From contig JBPCKC010000048.1 of NCBI GenBank assembly GCA_051004675.1, forward strand, positions 1 to 32,464: a DNA stretch of 32,464 nucleotides, written 5' to 3'. Below are positions 1 to 8,868 of this stretch, in pieces; within the stretch, counting starts at the first letter, position 1, and the number at the start of each line of letters is the position of its first letter. Made by a program: the position numbers and the translations under genes. Below the pieces are notes generated by a model. The model saw only the letters and a program-made list of their open reading frames with translations, made no database searches and was not told the DNA's origin. Source of the stretch: JBDTSW01 sp051004675 (GTDB lineage Bacteria > Actinomycetota > Thermoleophilia > Solirubrobacterales > 70-9).

Positions 1-2061
1 GCCTGCGCCCCTCCGCCCGCCCCGGCGCCGGGGCGCTTTGCGACGATCGTCGCGCTGACGGGGTGCGCGGCGGTGATCGCGGGTTGGATGGTCCCGACGC
101 TCGGCAGCCTGGCCGGCGGAATGGACCGTTCCGACACGCTCTGGTACCACATGCCGCTGGCGGCCAAGTTCGTCCAGACGGGCTCGCTGGGGGAGATCTT
201 CTTCTTCGACCCGATCTTCTTCGCGTCGTTTTACCCCTCCAACTCGGAGGTCCTGCACGCGGTTCCGATTCTCGCGTTCGATCGCGACATCGTCTCGCCG
301 GTCCTCAACCTCGGGTTCCTCGGGATCGGGATGCTGGCGGCCTGGTGCATCGGCCGTCCCTGGGGGGTAGCGCCGCAGTCGCTGATCGGCGGCTCGGTCG
401 CCCTGGGTGCCCAGATGCTGGTGGAGTTCCAGGCGGGCGAGTCGCTGAACGACATCACCGGAGTCGTCTTCGTCATGGCGGCCGTGGCCATCTTGGTCAA
501 CGGGTACGCGGCCGGCGGGGCGATGGAGGCGGGGGGGGCGGTGTCCGGATCCGGGGAAACTGTCCGAGGTAGGCGGCGCATGCGCCGCCGTAGGCGAGGA
601 CCTTCCCCGGGAACGGAGACCGCCACACCCGCCTGCGGCAGCGCGATCGCCGCCGGGGGGCTGGTGGCAGCCGGGCTCGCGGCCGGCCTGGCCGCCGGGA
701 TGAAGCTGTCGTTCCTGGCGCCGGTGGCGGCGTTGACGGTGGGGGTCGTGGTGCTGGCGCAACGCGGCCAGCGGCTGCGGGTGGGGGCCCTGTGGACGCT
801 GCCGTTGCTGGCGGCCTGCCTGTACTGGTTCGCGCGCAACGCGATCGCGACCGGCAACCCGATCCCCTACATCGCGTCGCTCGGCCCGATCGAGCTGCCG
901 GCGCCCGAGCGCGGCTTCGAGCTGCGGCCCGGCTTCGCGGTCTCGCACTACTTCGGAGACGTGGACGTCTGGCACGACTGGTTCCTCCCGGGCCTCGACG
1001 AGTCGTTCGGCCGGCTGTGGCCGCTGACGATGGCCCTGATGGTCGGCGCCGGCGCGCTCGCGCTCTGGCGCGGCGGTGCGCCGGTCCTGCGGATGTTGGG
1101 GGCGATGGTGCTGTTCACGGCCTGCGCATACCTGTTCACGCCGCTCACGGCTGCGGGCGAGGAGGGGCAGCCGATCGCGTTCGTATGGAACGTCCGCTAC
1201 ATCGCTCCGGCCGTCACGATCGCGCTCGCGATCGTGCCCTGCCTGCCCGCGGCGAGGGAGACGCCGCGCCGGCTGATGGTCGTGAGCGCGCTGCTCGCGG
1301 TGCTGCTCGGCGTCACGGTCGCCTCGCTCGTGCAGTGGCACCAGGGGCACGCGAAGGGGGCCGCGGCCGCGGCGATCACCTTCGCCCTCGCGGCGGGCGC
1401 CTACGCATGGATGCGCTCCCGCGGCTACCTCGGTCCGGCGGCGAGAAGGCGTTCGGTTGGCGCGATCGCCGCCGGATGCATCCTCGTCGCCGCGTTCGCG
1501 GGCTGGTACGGGCAGCGCCACTACCTGGAGCGCCGCTACGAGAACACCAGCCCGCGCCTCCAGCTCGCCTCGACCCTGCGGTGGGCCCGCGACCTGCGCG
1601 ACGCCCGGATCGCGGTCTCCGGCATCCGCGGAGTCTTCAACCAGTACCCGCTCTACGGCACCGACCTCTCCAACCACGTCCAGTGGCTGGGATCGCGCGG
1701 CGAGCACGATGCCTGGCTTCGGATCCCGACCTGCGAGGAGTGGCGGCAGGGAATCAACGACGGGGCCTACACGCATGTCGTGACCACCTACGACCCGTTT
1801 CACCCCGGCCGCCTCACCGACACCAAGGAGGCGCTGTGGACGCGCGGCGACCCAGCCTCCGAGCAGATCCTCCGCGAGGGCCCCGTCAGCGTCTTCGAGA
1901 TCCACGGCGAGATGGACCCGCAGGGCTGCGCCGGGTTGCCCGGGCTGAGCGCCCCTGAGCGCAACGGCGACTCGGTGAACGTCGAGCCCCTCGCCAACCA
2001 GCCCCCCGGGACGGGGCCCAGCGCCGCCCTGCTCGAGCGGGCCCTCGAGGGTGCGCTGTGA
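1..2061 (+). CDS. GT-C-like polytopic membrane glycosyltransferase, 5' partial
   Basis: Probable membrane glycosyltransferase using a lipid-linked sugar donor, acting at the outer face of the membrane. The frame is open to the first base of the window and already encodes a membrane segment there, so the true start lies upstream; a GTG at 73 is only an internal candidate. The early loop contains DRSDTLWYHMPLAAKF followed by FFDPIFF, typical of the first extracytoplasmic loop of ArnT/PMT-like GT-C proteins with an acidic catalytic residue. About ten hydrophobic segments follow, then a soluble tail from about 1540 that includes a TTYDP motif. A very basic stretch (GRRRMRRRRRG) at 570-600 is encoded by a palindrome and looks inserted. 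The stop overlaps the next start (GTGA), so the two genes are coupled. The fold is inferred from hydropathy and the loop motif; donor and acceptor are unknown. Confidence 0.7.
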   Translation, partial: ACAPPPAPAPGRFATIVALTGCAAVIAGWMVPTLGSLAGGMDRSDTLWYHMPLAAKFVQTGSLGEIFFFDPIFFASFYPSNSEVLHAVPILAFDRDIVSPVLNLGFLGIGMLAAWCIGRPWGVAPQSLIGGSVALGAQMLVEFQAGESLNDITGVVFVMAAVAILVNGYAAGGAMEAGGAVSGSGETVRGRRRMRRRRRGPSPGTETATPACGSAIAAGGLVAAGLAAGLAAGMKLSFLAPVAALTVGVVVLAQRGQRLRVGALWTLPLLAACLYWFARNAIATGNPIPYIASLGPIELPAPERGFELRPGFAVSHYFGDVDVWHDWFLPGLDESFGRLWPLTMALMVGAGALALWRGGAPVLRMLGAMVLFTACAYLFTPLTAAGEEGQPIAFVWNVRYIAPAVTIALAIVPCLPAARETPRRLMVVSALLAVLLGVTVASLVQWHQGHAKGAAAAAITFALAAGAYAWMRSRGYLGPAARRRSVGAIAAGCILVAAFAGWYGQRHYLERRYENTSPRLQLASTLRWARDLRDARIAVSGIRGVFNQYPLYGTDLSNHVQWLGSRGEHDAWLRIPTCEEWRQGINDGAYTHVVTTYDPFHPGRLTDTKEALWTRGDPASEQILREGPVSVFEIHGEMDPQGCAGLPGLSAPERNGDSVNVEPLANQPPGTGPSAALLERALEGAL
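545..610. repeat. Nested palindromic element inside the GT-C gene
   Basis: The stretch contains a perfect 10-bp palindrome CCGGATCCGG (545-554), then a 60-bp hairpin (551-610). The hairpin's outer arms are CCGGGGAA and TTCCCCGG, and its centre is a perfect 18-bp palindrome, GGCGGCGCATGCGCCGCC (572-589). It keeps the reading frame open and adds a very basic peptide. It resembles a REP/MITE-type palindromic insertion. No second copy was seen in this window. Confidence 0.6.
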
Positions 2062-4421
2062 TCGTGGCCCTGGCGCTCGCCGCGCTGCTCGTCGCGCTCT
2101 CGATGCTCGCGGGGAGCGTCCTGCTCTACGCGCTGGGAGCCGTGCGGCCGATCTGGGCCGAAGGCGCCGTGGGCCTCGCCGCGCTGAGCGTCGTCGCCAC
2201 CCTCGCGGTGCGACTCCCCGGTCGGGCCTTCACGGCCGCGGTGATCCTCGTGGTGCTGCTGGTCCTGGGCTCCTACAACGCCCGCAGGGGCTTCGGGCCG
2301 CGTCATGGTGGGCCTTCTCTCGGCGTAGGGGCCGACCTGGCCGGCCTGGCGGTGCTCCTCGCCACGCTCGGGCTCGCGGTCGTCCCCTTCCTCCTCGAGG
2401 GCCGCGCGGGAGTGCTGGGCGAGGGCGTCTACACGAACGATCACGCCGCACAGCTCTTTTGGACCGAGTGGCTGCAAAACGGCTTCGGTCCCGAGCCGAC
2501 CGCCGTCGCCTGGGGGTACCCGGTGGGGCCGCAATCGCTGGTCGCGGCGCTGGCCGAGGTCACCGGCGCCTCGCTCGTCGACGCGTTCAACGGCCTGCTC
2601 CTGGCCATTCCGGCGCTGACGGGGCTCGCGGCGCTCTCGCTGCTAGGGCACCTTCGCCCGCTTTCGCGGGTCGCCGCCGCGTCGCTTGCCGGGCTGCCGT
2701 TCCTCGGCGCCTCCTTCCTCGCGCAGAGCGCGTTCAAGGAAACGGTGATGGCGCTGTTCGTCGTGGGGTTCACCGCGGTTTTGGCCCTCGCCACCCAGAC
2801 CGCCGCCGACGGGCGCCCCGACCTGCGCCGGCGAGCCGCTCTCGGAGCCGCCGCGTGCCTCGTCCTCGGCGGCGTCTTCGCCTACAGCGTCCCGGCGCTC
2901 GCCTGGTTCGGGTTGATCGTGGCCGCCTGGCTGGCGATCGCCGGCTGGCGGGGCGACCGGGTCGATCTGGGCGCGCTTCGCGCCGCGCTGTGGCGCCGCC
3001 GTGCGCCCATCGGGGTCGCGCTCGCGCTGATCGCGGGTATCGCCGCGCTGAGCGCGGGCCGGATCGGAGGCTTCGTCGACCGCATCGGGGACGTGTCGGC
3101 CTCCACCGGGCGGCTCGGCTCGCCGATCTTCCCCGCGGAGGCGCTCGGCATCTGGCCGGAGGGGGACTTCAGGGTGGTCAGGGGAGAGGTCAGCGGTGCG
3201 CTCGCGGCGACGGCGATCGCTGCGCTGGCCCTCGTCGCCGGCGCGCTCGTCCTCTGGCGCCGCCGGGCCGACGCGGTCCTCGCGGCGCTCGCCGCCACCG
3301 CCGCCGTGTACGTCGGCGCCCGGATGTTCTCCAGCATCTACGTCGAGGCGAAGGCCCTGTCGGTCATGGCTCCACTCGTGGTCGTGGTCGCGCTGGGCGG
3401 CCTCCTGGGGGCGGGGGGGCGCCGGGCGTGGGCTCTCAGGATCCTCGGCGTCACGTTCCTGCTGGGCGCGGCGGTCTCCACATTCCTGGCGCTGCGGGCG
3501 GCCCCCGTCGGCTTCGACGACCGCGGGCGCGAGCTCGAGCAGCTCGCGGAGCTGGCCGAGGGCGAGAAGGTCGTCTTCCTGGGCGTGGACCGATTCGGCG
3601 GCTACTGGCTTCGCGGGACCCGAGTGCGAAGCCCCGGGGGGTACGTCCCGGCGGAGATCGGCGCCCGGGTCGAGAAGACGTGGCAGCAGGGACGCGCGAT
3701 GGACCTCGACACCCTGGCGGCCTCCCGCCTCGACGGGTTCGACTACGCGATCACAACGACGGCGCCCTATCAGAGCTCGCCGCCCTCCAACATGCGGGAG
3801 GTCGAGCGGACCGACTCTTACGTGCTGTGGGAGCGAACCGCCCGCACCCCCAGGACACAGGTGCTCGCCGAGGCGGGCGACCCCGGGCGCCTGCTGCAGG
3901 CGGGTGAGGACATCGAGGGGTCGATCGTGTGCGGATCCCGGGACGGACCGCGCGACGGAGGCGAAGCTGTCGTCCTGCCCGAACCGGTGCTGGGCGGCCC
4001 GCGGGGGTGGAGCCGCCCCACCCCCTTCGCCGCCCCGGGTCTCGCGCGCCACGAGCTCGAGCTCGCACCGGGTGCCTGGCAGCTCTCGCTTCAGTACCAC
4101 AGCCAGGTGGACCTCACCCTGCGCGCCGGCGGTCTCGCGGCCGAGCTGCCCGCCTCGCTCGTCGGCATGTACCTGACCCACCAGGGCGAGAGCTCGTACT
4201 GGCCCGTGGGGGAGGTGGAGGTACCGGCCGGCGCGAACCCGCTGGAGGTGGAGGTTCAGGCCGCCGAGCCCGCGGGACTGGCCGATCTCGCCGGTGCCCC
4301 GCGGAAGGTCTGGCTGGGCCACCTGGCCGCGACCCGCCTGGACCCCCTCGCCGCGGAGCCGAAAACCGTGCCGCTCAAGCGTGCCTGCGGCCGCTACGTG
4401 GACCGCTACGTCCCGCGCTGA
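2058..4421 (+). CDS. Large polytopic membrane protein, GT-C-like, with extracytoplasmic C-terminal domain
   Basis: A 787-residue membrane protein, probably a second GT-C-type glycosyltransferase or glycan-assembly protein. It starts with GTG overlapping the upstream stop (GTGA). About a dozen hydrophobic segments fill residues 1-480. The first large loop holds VYTNDHAAQLFWTEWL and a WGYPVGPQSL motif, reminiscent of GT-C catalytic loops. Residues from about 480 to 787 are soluble and probably extracytoplasmic; residues 640-740 look beta-rich (ELELAPGAWQLSLQY, VPAGANPLEVEVQ), like a jelly-roll carbohydrate-binding module. An ITTTAPYQ motif mirrors the TTYDP motif at the end of the upstream protein, so the pair may be distant paralogues. 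The exact reaction is unknown. Confidence 0.65.
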   Translation: MIVALALAALLVALSMLAGSVLLYALGAVRPIWAEGAVGLAALSVVATLAVRLPGRAFTAAVILVVLLVLGSYNARRGFGPRHGGPSLGVGADLAGLAVLLATLGLAVVPFLLEGRAGVLGEGVYTNDHAAQLFWTEWLQNGFGPEPTAVAWGYPVGPQSLVAALAEVTGASLVDAFNGLLLAIPALTGLAALSLLGHLRPLSRVAAASLAGLPFLGASFLAQSAFKETVMALFVVGFTAVLALATQTAADGRPDLRRRAALGAAACLVLGGVFAYSVPALAWFGLIVAAWLAIAGWRGDRVDLGALRAALWRRRAPIGVALALIAGIAALSAGRIGGFVDRIGDVSASTGRLGSPIFPAEALGIWPEGDFRVVRGEVSGALAATAIAALALVAGALVLWRRRADAVLAALAATAAVYVGARMFSSIYVEAKALSVMAPLVVVVALGGLLGAGGRRAWALRILGVTFLLGAAVSTFLALRAAPVGFDDRGRELEQLAELAEGEKVVFLGVDRFGGYWLRGTRVRSPGGYVPAEIGARVEKTWQQGRAMDLDTLAASRLDGFDYAITTTAPYQSSPPSNMREVERTDSYVLWERTARTPRTQVLAEAGDPGRLLQAGEDIEGSIVCGSRDGPRDGGEAVVLPEPVLGGPRGWSRPTPFAAPGLARHELELAPGAWQLSLQYHSQVDLTLRAGGLAAELPASLVGMYLTHQGESSYWPVGEVEVPAGANPLEVEVQAAEPAGLADLAGAPRKVWLGHLAATRLDPLAAEPKTVPLKRACGRYVDRYVPR

Positions 4422-4437
4422 GCGCGAGGCCACCCTC

Positions 4438-4443
4438 TAACTT
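4438..4443 (+). promoter_or_regulatory. -10-like box TAACTT before first sulfotransferase
   Basis: TAACTT ends 9 nt before the ATG at 4453, and no Shine-Dalgarno precedes that ATG. This fits a leaderless or nearly leaderless transcript and would be an internal promoter of the glycan cluster. No clear -35 box. Confidence 0.4.
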
Positions 4444-4452
4444 CACCCCGCG

Positions 4453-5433
4453 ATGGATCCTTCGACCAACGACAGGCCCGCCGAGCTGGTCTTCGTAGGC
4501 GGCACCGGCCGCAGCGGTACGCACGTCGTCGCAAGCCTCCTCGGTGAGCACTCCAGGTTCGCGTCGGTGCCGATCGAGTGCCGCTTTCACTGCAACCCCA
4601 ACGGCCTGGCCGACCTCGTCGAGGGCCGCACCACGCCGGAGGAGTTCGTGGACAAGCTCCGCCGGTTCTGGTGGCACCGCGTGCGGGTCGGAGGGCGGGG
4701 AACCGTGCGGCTGCGCCGGCTGGCGGCCCGCCGCGGCGGCGAGGCGAAGGTTCGCGGCCTCCACAAGATCACCACGCGCGAGCGCCTGGAGGAGGCCATC
4801 GCGGAGTTCGAGAGCGTGGCGGGCGACGACCCGCTCGCCGCGTCCCGCGGGCTCTTCTTCTCGCTCCTGGGTCCCCTGGCCGCCGAGGAGGGCAAGCCCG
4901 CCCTGGTCGAGATGAGCTGCTTCACGATCGCCGCCGCCGCGGGGCTGGGGCGCATCTTCCCCGAGGCGAGGTTCGTGCACTCGGTCCGCGATGGGCGCGA
5001 CGCCGGCTCCTCGAAGGTCTCCAAGCGCCAGAAATCTCATCACCCGACCGACGCCGCATCAGGGATCGAGTGGTGGGAGGGACGCCTGCGCCTGGCCGAG
5101 GACGGTGTTCGCGGGCTCGACGGCGCGCCCGAGCGCCTTCACGTCGTGTGTCTCGACGAGCTCGTCTGGGGCGATCGCGACCGAACCTACAGCGGTTTGC
5201 TCACCTTTCTCGGGATCGAGGACGAGACGGCGATGCGGGCGTTCTTCGACGAGCAGATGAGCGCCGGCGCCGCCCATCGCGAGCGCTGGCGCGAGGGGCA
5301 CCCTCCAGCCGAGCAGGAGGCGATCGCGGCGGCCTACGAGGCGGCGCTCGCTCGAATCGAGCGCGACGGCTTCCACTGCGCCCAGCTTCTGCGACGTGCC
5401 TACGAGCGGCCGGCGGTCGCGGGGGCGAGTTGA
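4453..5433 (+). CDS. Sulfotransferase family protein (first of a tandem pair)
   Basis: Predicted cytoplasmic PAPS-dependent sulfotransferase of 326 residues, transferring sulfate from PAPS to a hydroxyl or amine. The N-terminal P-loop-like 5'-phosphosulfate-binding motif GGTGRSGTH spans residues 16-24. The 3'-phosphate-binding segment FVHSVRDGRDAGSS lies near residues 174-187. Length and motif order fit the Sulfotransfer_3-type family. It lies 31 bp after the GT-C-like gene and overlaps the next sulfotransferase by 4 bp. The two share long stretches of sequence (for example FWWHRVRV and the MSAG..HR.RW region), so they arose by tandem duplication. It has an extra segment near residues 80-100 that the paralogue lacks. 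The substrate is probably the glycan or lipid made by this cluster, which is inference from context. Confidence 0.8.
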   Translation: MDPSTNDRPAELVFVGGTGRSGTHVVASLLGEHSRFASVPIECRFHCNPNGLADLVEGRTTPEEFVDKLRRFWWHRVRVGGRGTVRLRRLAARRGGEAKVRGLHKITTRERLEEAIAEFESVAGDDPLAASRGLFFSLLGPLAAEEGKPALVEMSCFTIAAAAGLGRIFPEARFVHSVRDGRDAGSSKVSKRQKSHHPTDAASGIEWWEGRLRLAEDGVRGLDGAPERLHVVCLDELVWGDRDRTYSGLLTFLGIEDETAMRAFFDEQMSAGAAHRERWREGHPPAEQEAIAAAYEAALARIERDGFHCAQLLRRAYERPAVAGAS

Positions 5434-6353
5434 CCGACGGCCGGGGCGCCGAGCCCGCCGAGCTCGTCTTCGTCGGCGGCACCGGCCGCAGCGGGACCCA
5501 CATCCTCGGACGCCTGCTGGGAAGCCACGCGCGCTTCGCGGACGTACCGATCGAGGCGCGCTTTCACTGCAACAAGCGCGGCATGCCGGACCTGCTCTCC
5601 GGGCGCGTCAGCCTGGGCGGGTTCATGGAGAAGCTGCGTTGGTTCTGGTGGCACCGCGTGCGCGTCGACGACCAGCCCCGCGGCCTCTACAACCTCATGT
5701 CCCGGCCGCGTTTCGACGCCGCCGCGGAGCGCTTCGAGCGCACCTACCACGACGAGCCGGTGTCGGCATGCGCCGCGCTGTGTCGCGACCTCCTGTGGAG
5801 TGCCTGCTCAGAACAGGGAAAGCCGGCGCTGGTCGAGATGAGCTCTCACAACATCAAGGAGGCTCAGACGCTGCGGCGCCTGTTCCCGGCGGCGCGGTTC
5901 GTGCACACCGTGCGCGACGGGCGCGACGCGGCCTCCTCGGTCGCGACGAAGACGTGGGGTCCCAGCCGCACCGTCCCGGCGATCGCCTGGTGGGCCGACC
6001 GGCTTCGCGCGATCGATGCCGGGCTGCGCGGCGAGGAGGACGGCGGCGTGTTCGTGCTGGGCCCCGATCGGCTTCACACGCTCGTCCTCGACGACCTGGT
6101 GGGCGGCGACCGCGAGCCCGCGTTCGCGGCGCTCCTGGACTTCTGCGGGGTGGCCGAGGACGAGGGCGCGCGGGCGTTCTTCGACGGGCACATGAGCGCC
6201 GGGCAGGCCCATCGCGGGCGCTGGACCGAGGGCGTCGGGCCGGTGGAGCGCGCGCGGGTCCGCCGTCGCTACGAGCGCACTCTCGCGGCGCTCGCTGAAG
6301 AGCGCAATCACGTCGCGGCGCCGCTCCTCGACGCCTACGAGCGCCTGGGATGA
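5430..6353 (+). CDS. Sulfotransferase family protein (second of a tandem pair)
   Basis: Predicted PAPS-dependent sulfotransferase of 307 residues, paralogous to the preceding gene. The start is taken as TTG at 5430, giving a TTGA overlap with the previous stop. It places GGTGRSGTH at residues 16-24, exactly as in the paralogue, while the next in-frame ATG would delete the PAPS-binding loop. The 3'-phosphate-binding segment FVHTVRDGRDAASS is intact. Conserved blocks shared with the first copy include VPIE.RFHCN, FWWHRVRV and HMSAGQAHRGRW. The stop overlaps the ATG of the glycosyltransferase gene (ATGA), so translation is probably coupled. Two copies suggest two positions or two substrates sulfated in the same product. 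Confidence 0.8.
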   Translation: MTDGRGAEPAELVFVGGTGRSGTHILGRLLGSHARFADVPIEARFHCNKRGMPDLLSGRVSLGGFMEKLRWFWWHRVRVDDQPRGLYNLMSRPRFDAAAERFERTYHDEPVSACAALCRDLLWSACSEQGKPALVEMSSHNIKEAQTLRRLFPAARFVHTVRDGRDAASSVATKTWGPSRTVPAIAWWADRLRAIDAGLRGEEDGGVFVLGPDRLHTLVLDDLVGGDREPAFAALLDFCGVAEDEGARAFFDGHMSAGQAHRGRWTEGVGPVERARVRRRYERTLAALAEERNHVAAPLLDAYERLG

Positions 6354-7891
6354 GCGCGTCCGGGCGAGTCCTCTTCGTGTCCTCGAACGGGACGGGCCTG
6401 GGGCATCTGACCCGCTCCATGGCGATCGCGCGGCGAGGAGAGGCGCTCGAGCCGATGTTCCTCACGCTCTCGGGGGCGGCGCCCGTGGTCCGCGAGCAGG
6501 GGTTCCCTGTGGAGTACGTCGCGTCGTACTCCACGCCGGGGGCCGGGAGCGACTGGCGCTGGTCGCGCCGCCTGCGGGGCCGCCTGCGCGCCGCGTTCGC
6601 GGAGGCCGCGCCCGAGGTGCTCGTCTTCGATGGCGCTCATCCCTACCAGGGGCTCGTCGACGCCCTGGGCGCAGCGGGCGGAGCGAAGCGCGTGTGGTGC
6701 CGGCGTCCGATGTGGCTGCCTCACAGCAATCGCGGCGCCCTGGCACGGGAGTCGTTCTTCGACGCGGTGCTCGAGCCCGGCGAGTTCGCCGAGAGCGAGG
6801 ACCGCGGTGCCACCGTGGAACGCCGCGGCGCAGCCCACCGGGTCGCCCCGATCGTGCTGTGCGACGACGACGAGCTGCTGAGCCGCCAGGAGGCTGCCGC
6901 CGAGCTGGGCCTGGACCCCGAGGCCACGTGCGTGCTCGTCAACCTCGGCCAGGGCCCGGAGGTGCGTGAGCTCGCCGAGCGCTGCGTCGCGCGGCTGGCG
7001 GGCCGCCCCGGGGTCCAGGTGGCGCTGCTCTCCTCCGCGATCGCGGCCGGGCTCGACGTCCCCGACGGGGTGGTCCACCTCCGCTCGACCTACCCCATCT
7101 CGCGCCACTTTCGCGCGATCGACGCCGCGGTGGCGGCGGCGGGCTACAACGCCTACCACGAGCTGATCAGGTTCGGCGTGCCGGCTCTCTTCGCGCCCAT
7201 GAGCCGCCAGACCGACGATCAGCCCGCGCGGGCCCGGTACGCCGAGCGGGTGGGTGTGGGGCTGGCGCTCGACCACGGGGTTTCCCCCGACGCGGCGCTC
7301 GAGCGGCTGCTGGACCGGGGTGAGCGGGAGCGGATGCGAGAGCGCCTCGCCGAGCTGCGGCCCGACAACGGGGCGGCGGGCGCGGCGGCCTGGCTCGAGG
7401 AGCTGGCCGCCGCCAAGCCGAAGCCGCGGGTCTCGGCGCCGCGCTGGCAAAGGTACCTGCGAAGCCCCGCTCGCTCGGCGCGCGCCGCCGCACCGTTCCT
7501 CGCGCGCCTGCCCGTCCATGCCGGCGCCTTCGTGGCGCAGTCGATCCAGCGGCCGCCGCCGCGGACCGTCATCGTCGCCCTGGAGGTCGGCGCGGGCGAG
7601 GCGGAGGCCGTGCTCGCCAAGGGCCTCGCCCTCACCCCGGACCCGCCCGAGCGGGTGCTGTTCGTGACGGACTCGCTGGAGTTGGCGGCACTCCGCCGGG
7701 CAGGGGTGGGCCACGAGCACCTTCCGGGCCGCGAGACGGCGCAGGCGGCGGCGGCCGGCGGGGCCTATGTGTCGTTCGCTCGGGGACGGCTGGCGCTGAT
7801 CCTCGCCGAGCGCAGGCGCGCGAAACGGCTCTACGCCGTGGGCGCGCTGGCCGAGGAAGTCCTCGCGCCCTCCGGTACCCTGAGCGCCTGA
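6350..7891 (+). CDS. GT-B fold glycosyltransferase (MurG/GT28-like)
   Basis: Predicted cytoplasmic glycosyltransferase of 513 residues using a nucleotide-sugar donor. The N-terminus VLFVSSNGTGLGHLTRSMA carries the glycine-rich loop and GHLTR motif of MurG/MGDG-synthase-like enzymes. The donor half, about residues 180-350, contains GYNAYHELIRFGVPALF followed by a DDQPARA motif, the usual nucleotide-sugar-binding signature of GT1/GT28 enzymes. Beyond about residue 360 is an unusual 150-residue extension with basic linkers and a segment FVTDSLELAALRRAG, not typical of the family. The ATG overlaps the upstream stop. In context it probably adds a sugar to a lipid-linked intermediate. Family call is confident; substrate unknown. 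Confidence 0.75.
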   Translation: MSASGRVLFVSSNGTGLGHLTRSMAIARRGEALEPMFLTLSGAAPVVREQGFPVEYVASYSTPGAGSDWRWSRRLRGRLRAAFAEAAPEVLVFDGAHPYQGLVDALGAAGGAKRVWCRRPMWLPHSNRGALARESFFDAVLEPGEFAESEDRGATVERRGAAHRVAPIVLCDDDELLSRQEAAAELGLDPEATCVLVNLGQGPEVRELAERCVARLAGRPGVQVALLSSAIAAGLDVPDGVVHLRSTYPISRHFRAIDAAVAAAGYNAYHELIRFGVPALFAPMSRQTDDQPARARYAERVGVGLALDHGVSPDAALERLLDRGERERMRERLAELRPDNGAAGAAAWLEELAAAKPKPRVSAPRWQRYLRSPARSARAAAPFLARLPVHAGAFVAQSIQRPPPRTVIVALEVGAGEAEAVLAKGLALTPDPPERVLFVTDSLELAALRRAGVGHEHLPGRETAQAAAAGGAYVSFARGRLALILAERRRAKRLYAVGALAEEVLAPSGTLSA

Positions 7892-7938
7892 ACGTCGACC
7901 GCTCGGCACCACGCCGCGCCGGGCCGGCGTCACTCACG

Positions 7939-8868
7939 ATGGAGGCTTCAACCACGCCCAAGACCAAGGACGGGGCGGGGCCACCGGCCACGGCTGGGGC
8001 GCCCGCCGCGGTCAACGGTGCCCGCCGGGGAGGCGCGCTTCCGAACCTGGTCGTCATCGGGGCGCAGAAGTGCGGCACCAGCGGCCTGCACTATCACCTG
8101 GGCCTGCACCCGCAGATCTCGATGTCGAAGCCGAAGGAGCTGAACTTCTTCATCGAGGAGCGCAACTGGGGGCGGGGGCTCGAGTGGTACCGCGAGCACT
8201 TCGACGAGGCCGCGACCGTGCGTGGCGAGGCCTCGCCCAACTACACGGCATACCCGCATCACCTTGGCGTCCCCGAGCGCATGCATTCCCTGATCCCCGA
8301 GGCAAAGCTCATCTACGTCGTGCGGGACCCCCTGGTGCGGATCGCCTCCCACTGGGTGCACAACTACGCGAAGCGGCGGGAGAAGGGCGATCTGGCCGCG
8401 ACGCTCTCGCATCCGAACACGTCGTATCTCGTGCGCAGCCAGTACCACATGCAGCTCCAGCAGTTCCTGCGCTTCTACGACATGGAGCAGGTCCTGGTCT
8501 TCCAGCAGAGCGACTTTCGGCGTGAGCGCGCCGACAGCCTGCGCAGCATCTTCGAGTTCCTGGGCGTCGATCCGGACTTCACGCATCCCAGCTTCGAGCG
8601 CGAGCGCCACGCGACGGCTCGCAAGACCCGCGCGACGCGGCTCGCGGCGAGGCTGGAGCGCATGAGCAAGACCCGGCGCGGCCGTCTGCTGCCGCCCAAG
8701 GTCTGGTTCGCCCTCGACGAGCGGCTGCCGCTGCGCCGCCCGATCGAGCGTCCCGACGTCCGCGACGCCCTCGACGACGAGGCCCTGCGCGTACTGCGGG
8801 AGGACGCCGAGCGCCTGCGCGAGCTGGTCGGCCGCGATTTCGCGGCCTGGTCGATCTTCGAGACATGA
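7939..8868 (+). CDS. Sulfotransferase domain protein (heparan-sulfate-type)
   Basis: Third sulfotransferase of the cluster, 309 residues and only distantly related to the tandem pair. After a Pro/Ala-rich lead of about 34 residues comes NLVVIGAQKCGTSGLHYHL (PAPS 5'-phosphosulfate loop; KCGTSGL at 44-50), then KPKELNFF, and the 3'-phosphate-binding segment YVVRDPLVRIASHW. This arrangement matches Sulfotransfer_1 enzymes of the N-deacetylase/sulfotransferase and 3-O-sulfotransferase type, which usually sulfate sugars. The ATG at 7939 has no clear ribosome-binding site and follows a 47-bp gap. The stop overlaps the flippase start (ATGA), tying it to export. Confidence 0.82.
   Translation: MEASTTPKTKDGAGPPATAGAPAAVNGARRGGALPNLVVIGAQKCGTSGLHYHLGLHPQISMSKPKELNFFIEERNWGRGLEWYREHFDEAATVRGEASPNYTAYPHHLGVPERMHSLIPEAKLIYVVRDPLVRIASHWVHNYAKRREKGDLAATLSHPNTSYLVRSQYHMQLQQFLRFYDMEQVLVFQQSDFRRERADSLRSIFEFLGVDPDFTHPSFERERHATARKTRATRLAARLERMSKTRRGRLLPPKVWFALDERLPLRRPIERPDVRDALDDEALRVLREDAERLRELVGRDFAAWSIFET

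Noticed and set aside
2643..4433. 596-codon minus-strand frame
   Set aside because: Antisense to the second GT-C-like gene; composition is low-complexity Gly/Arg/Glu and no motif is present.
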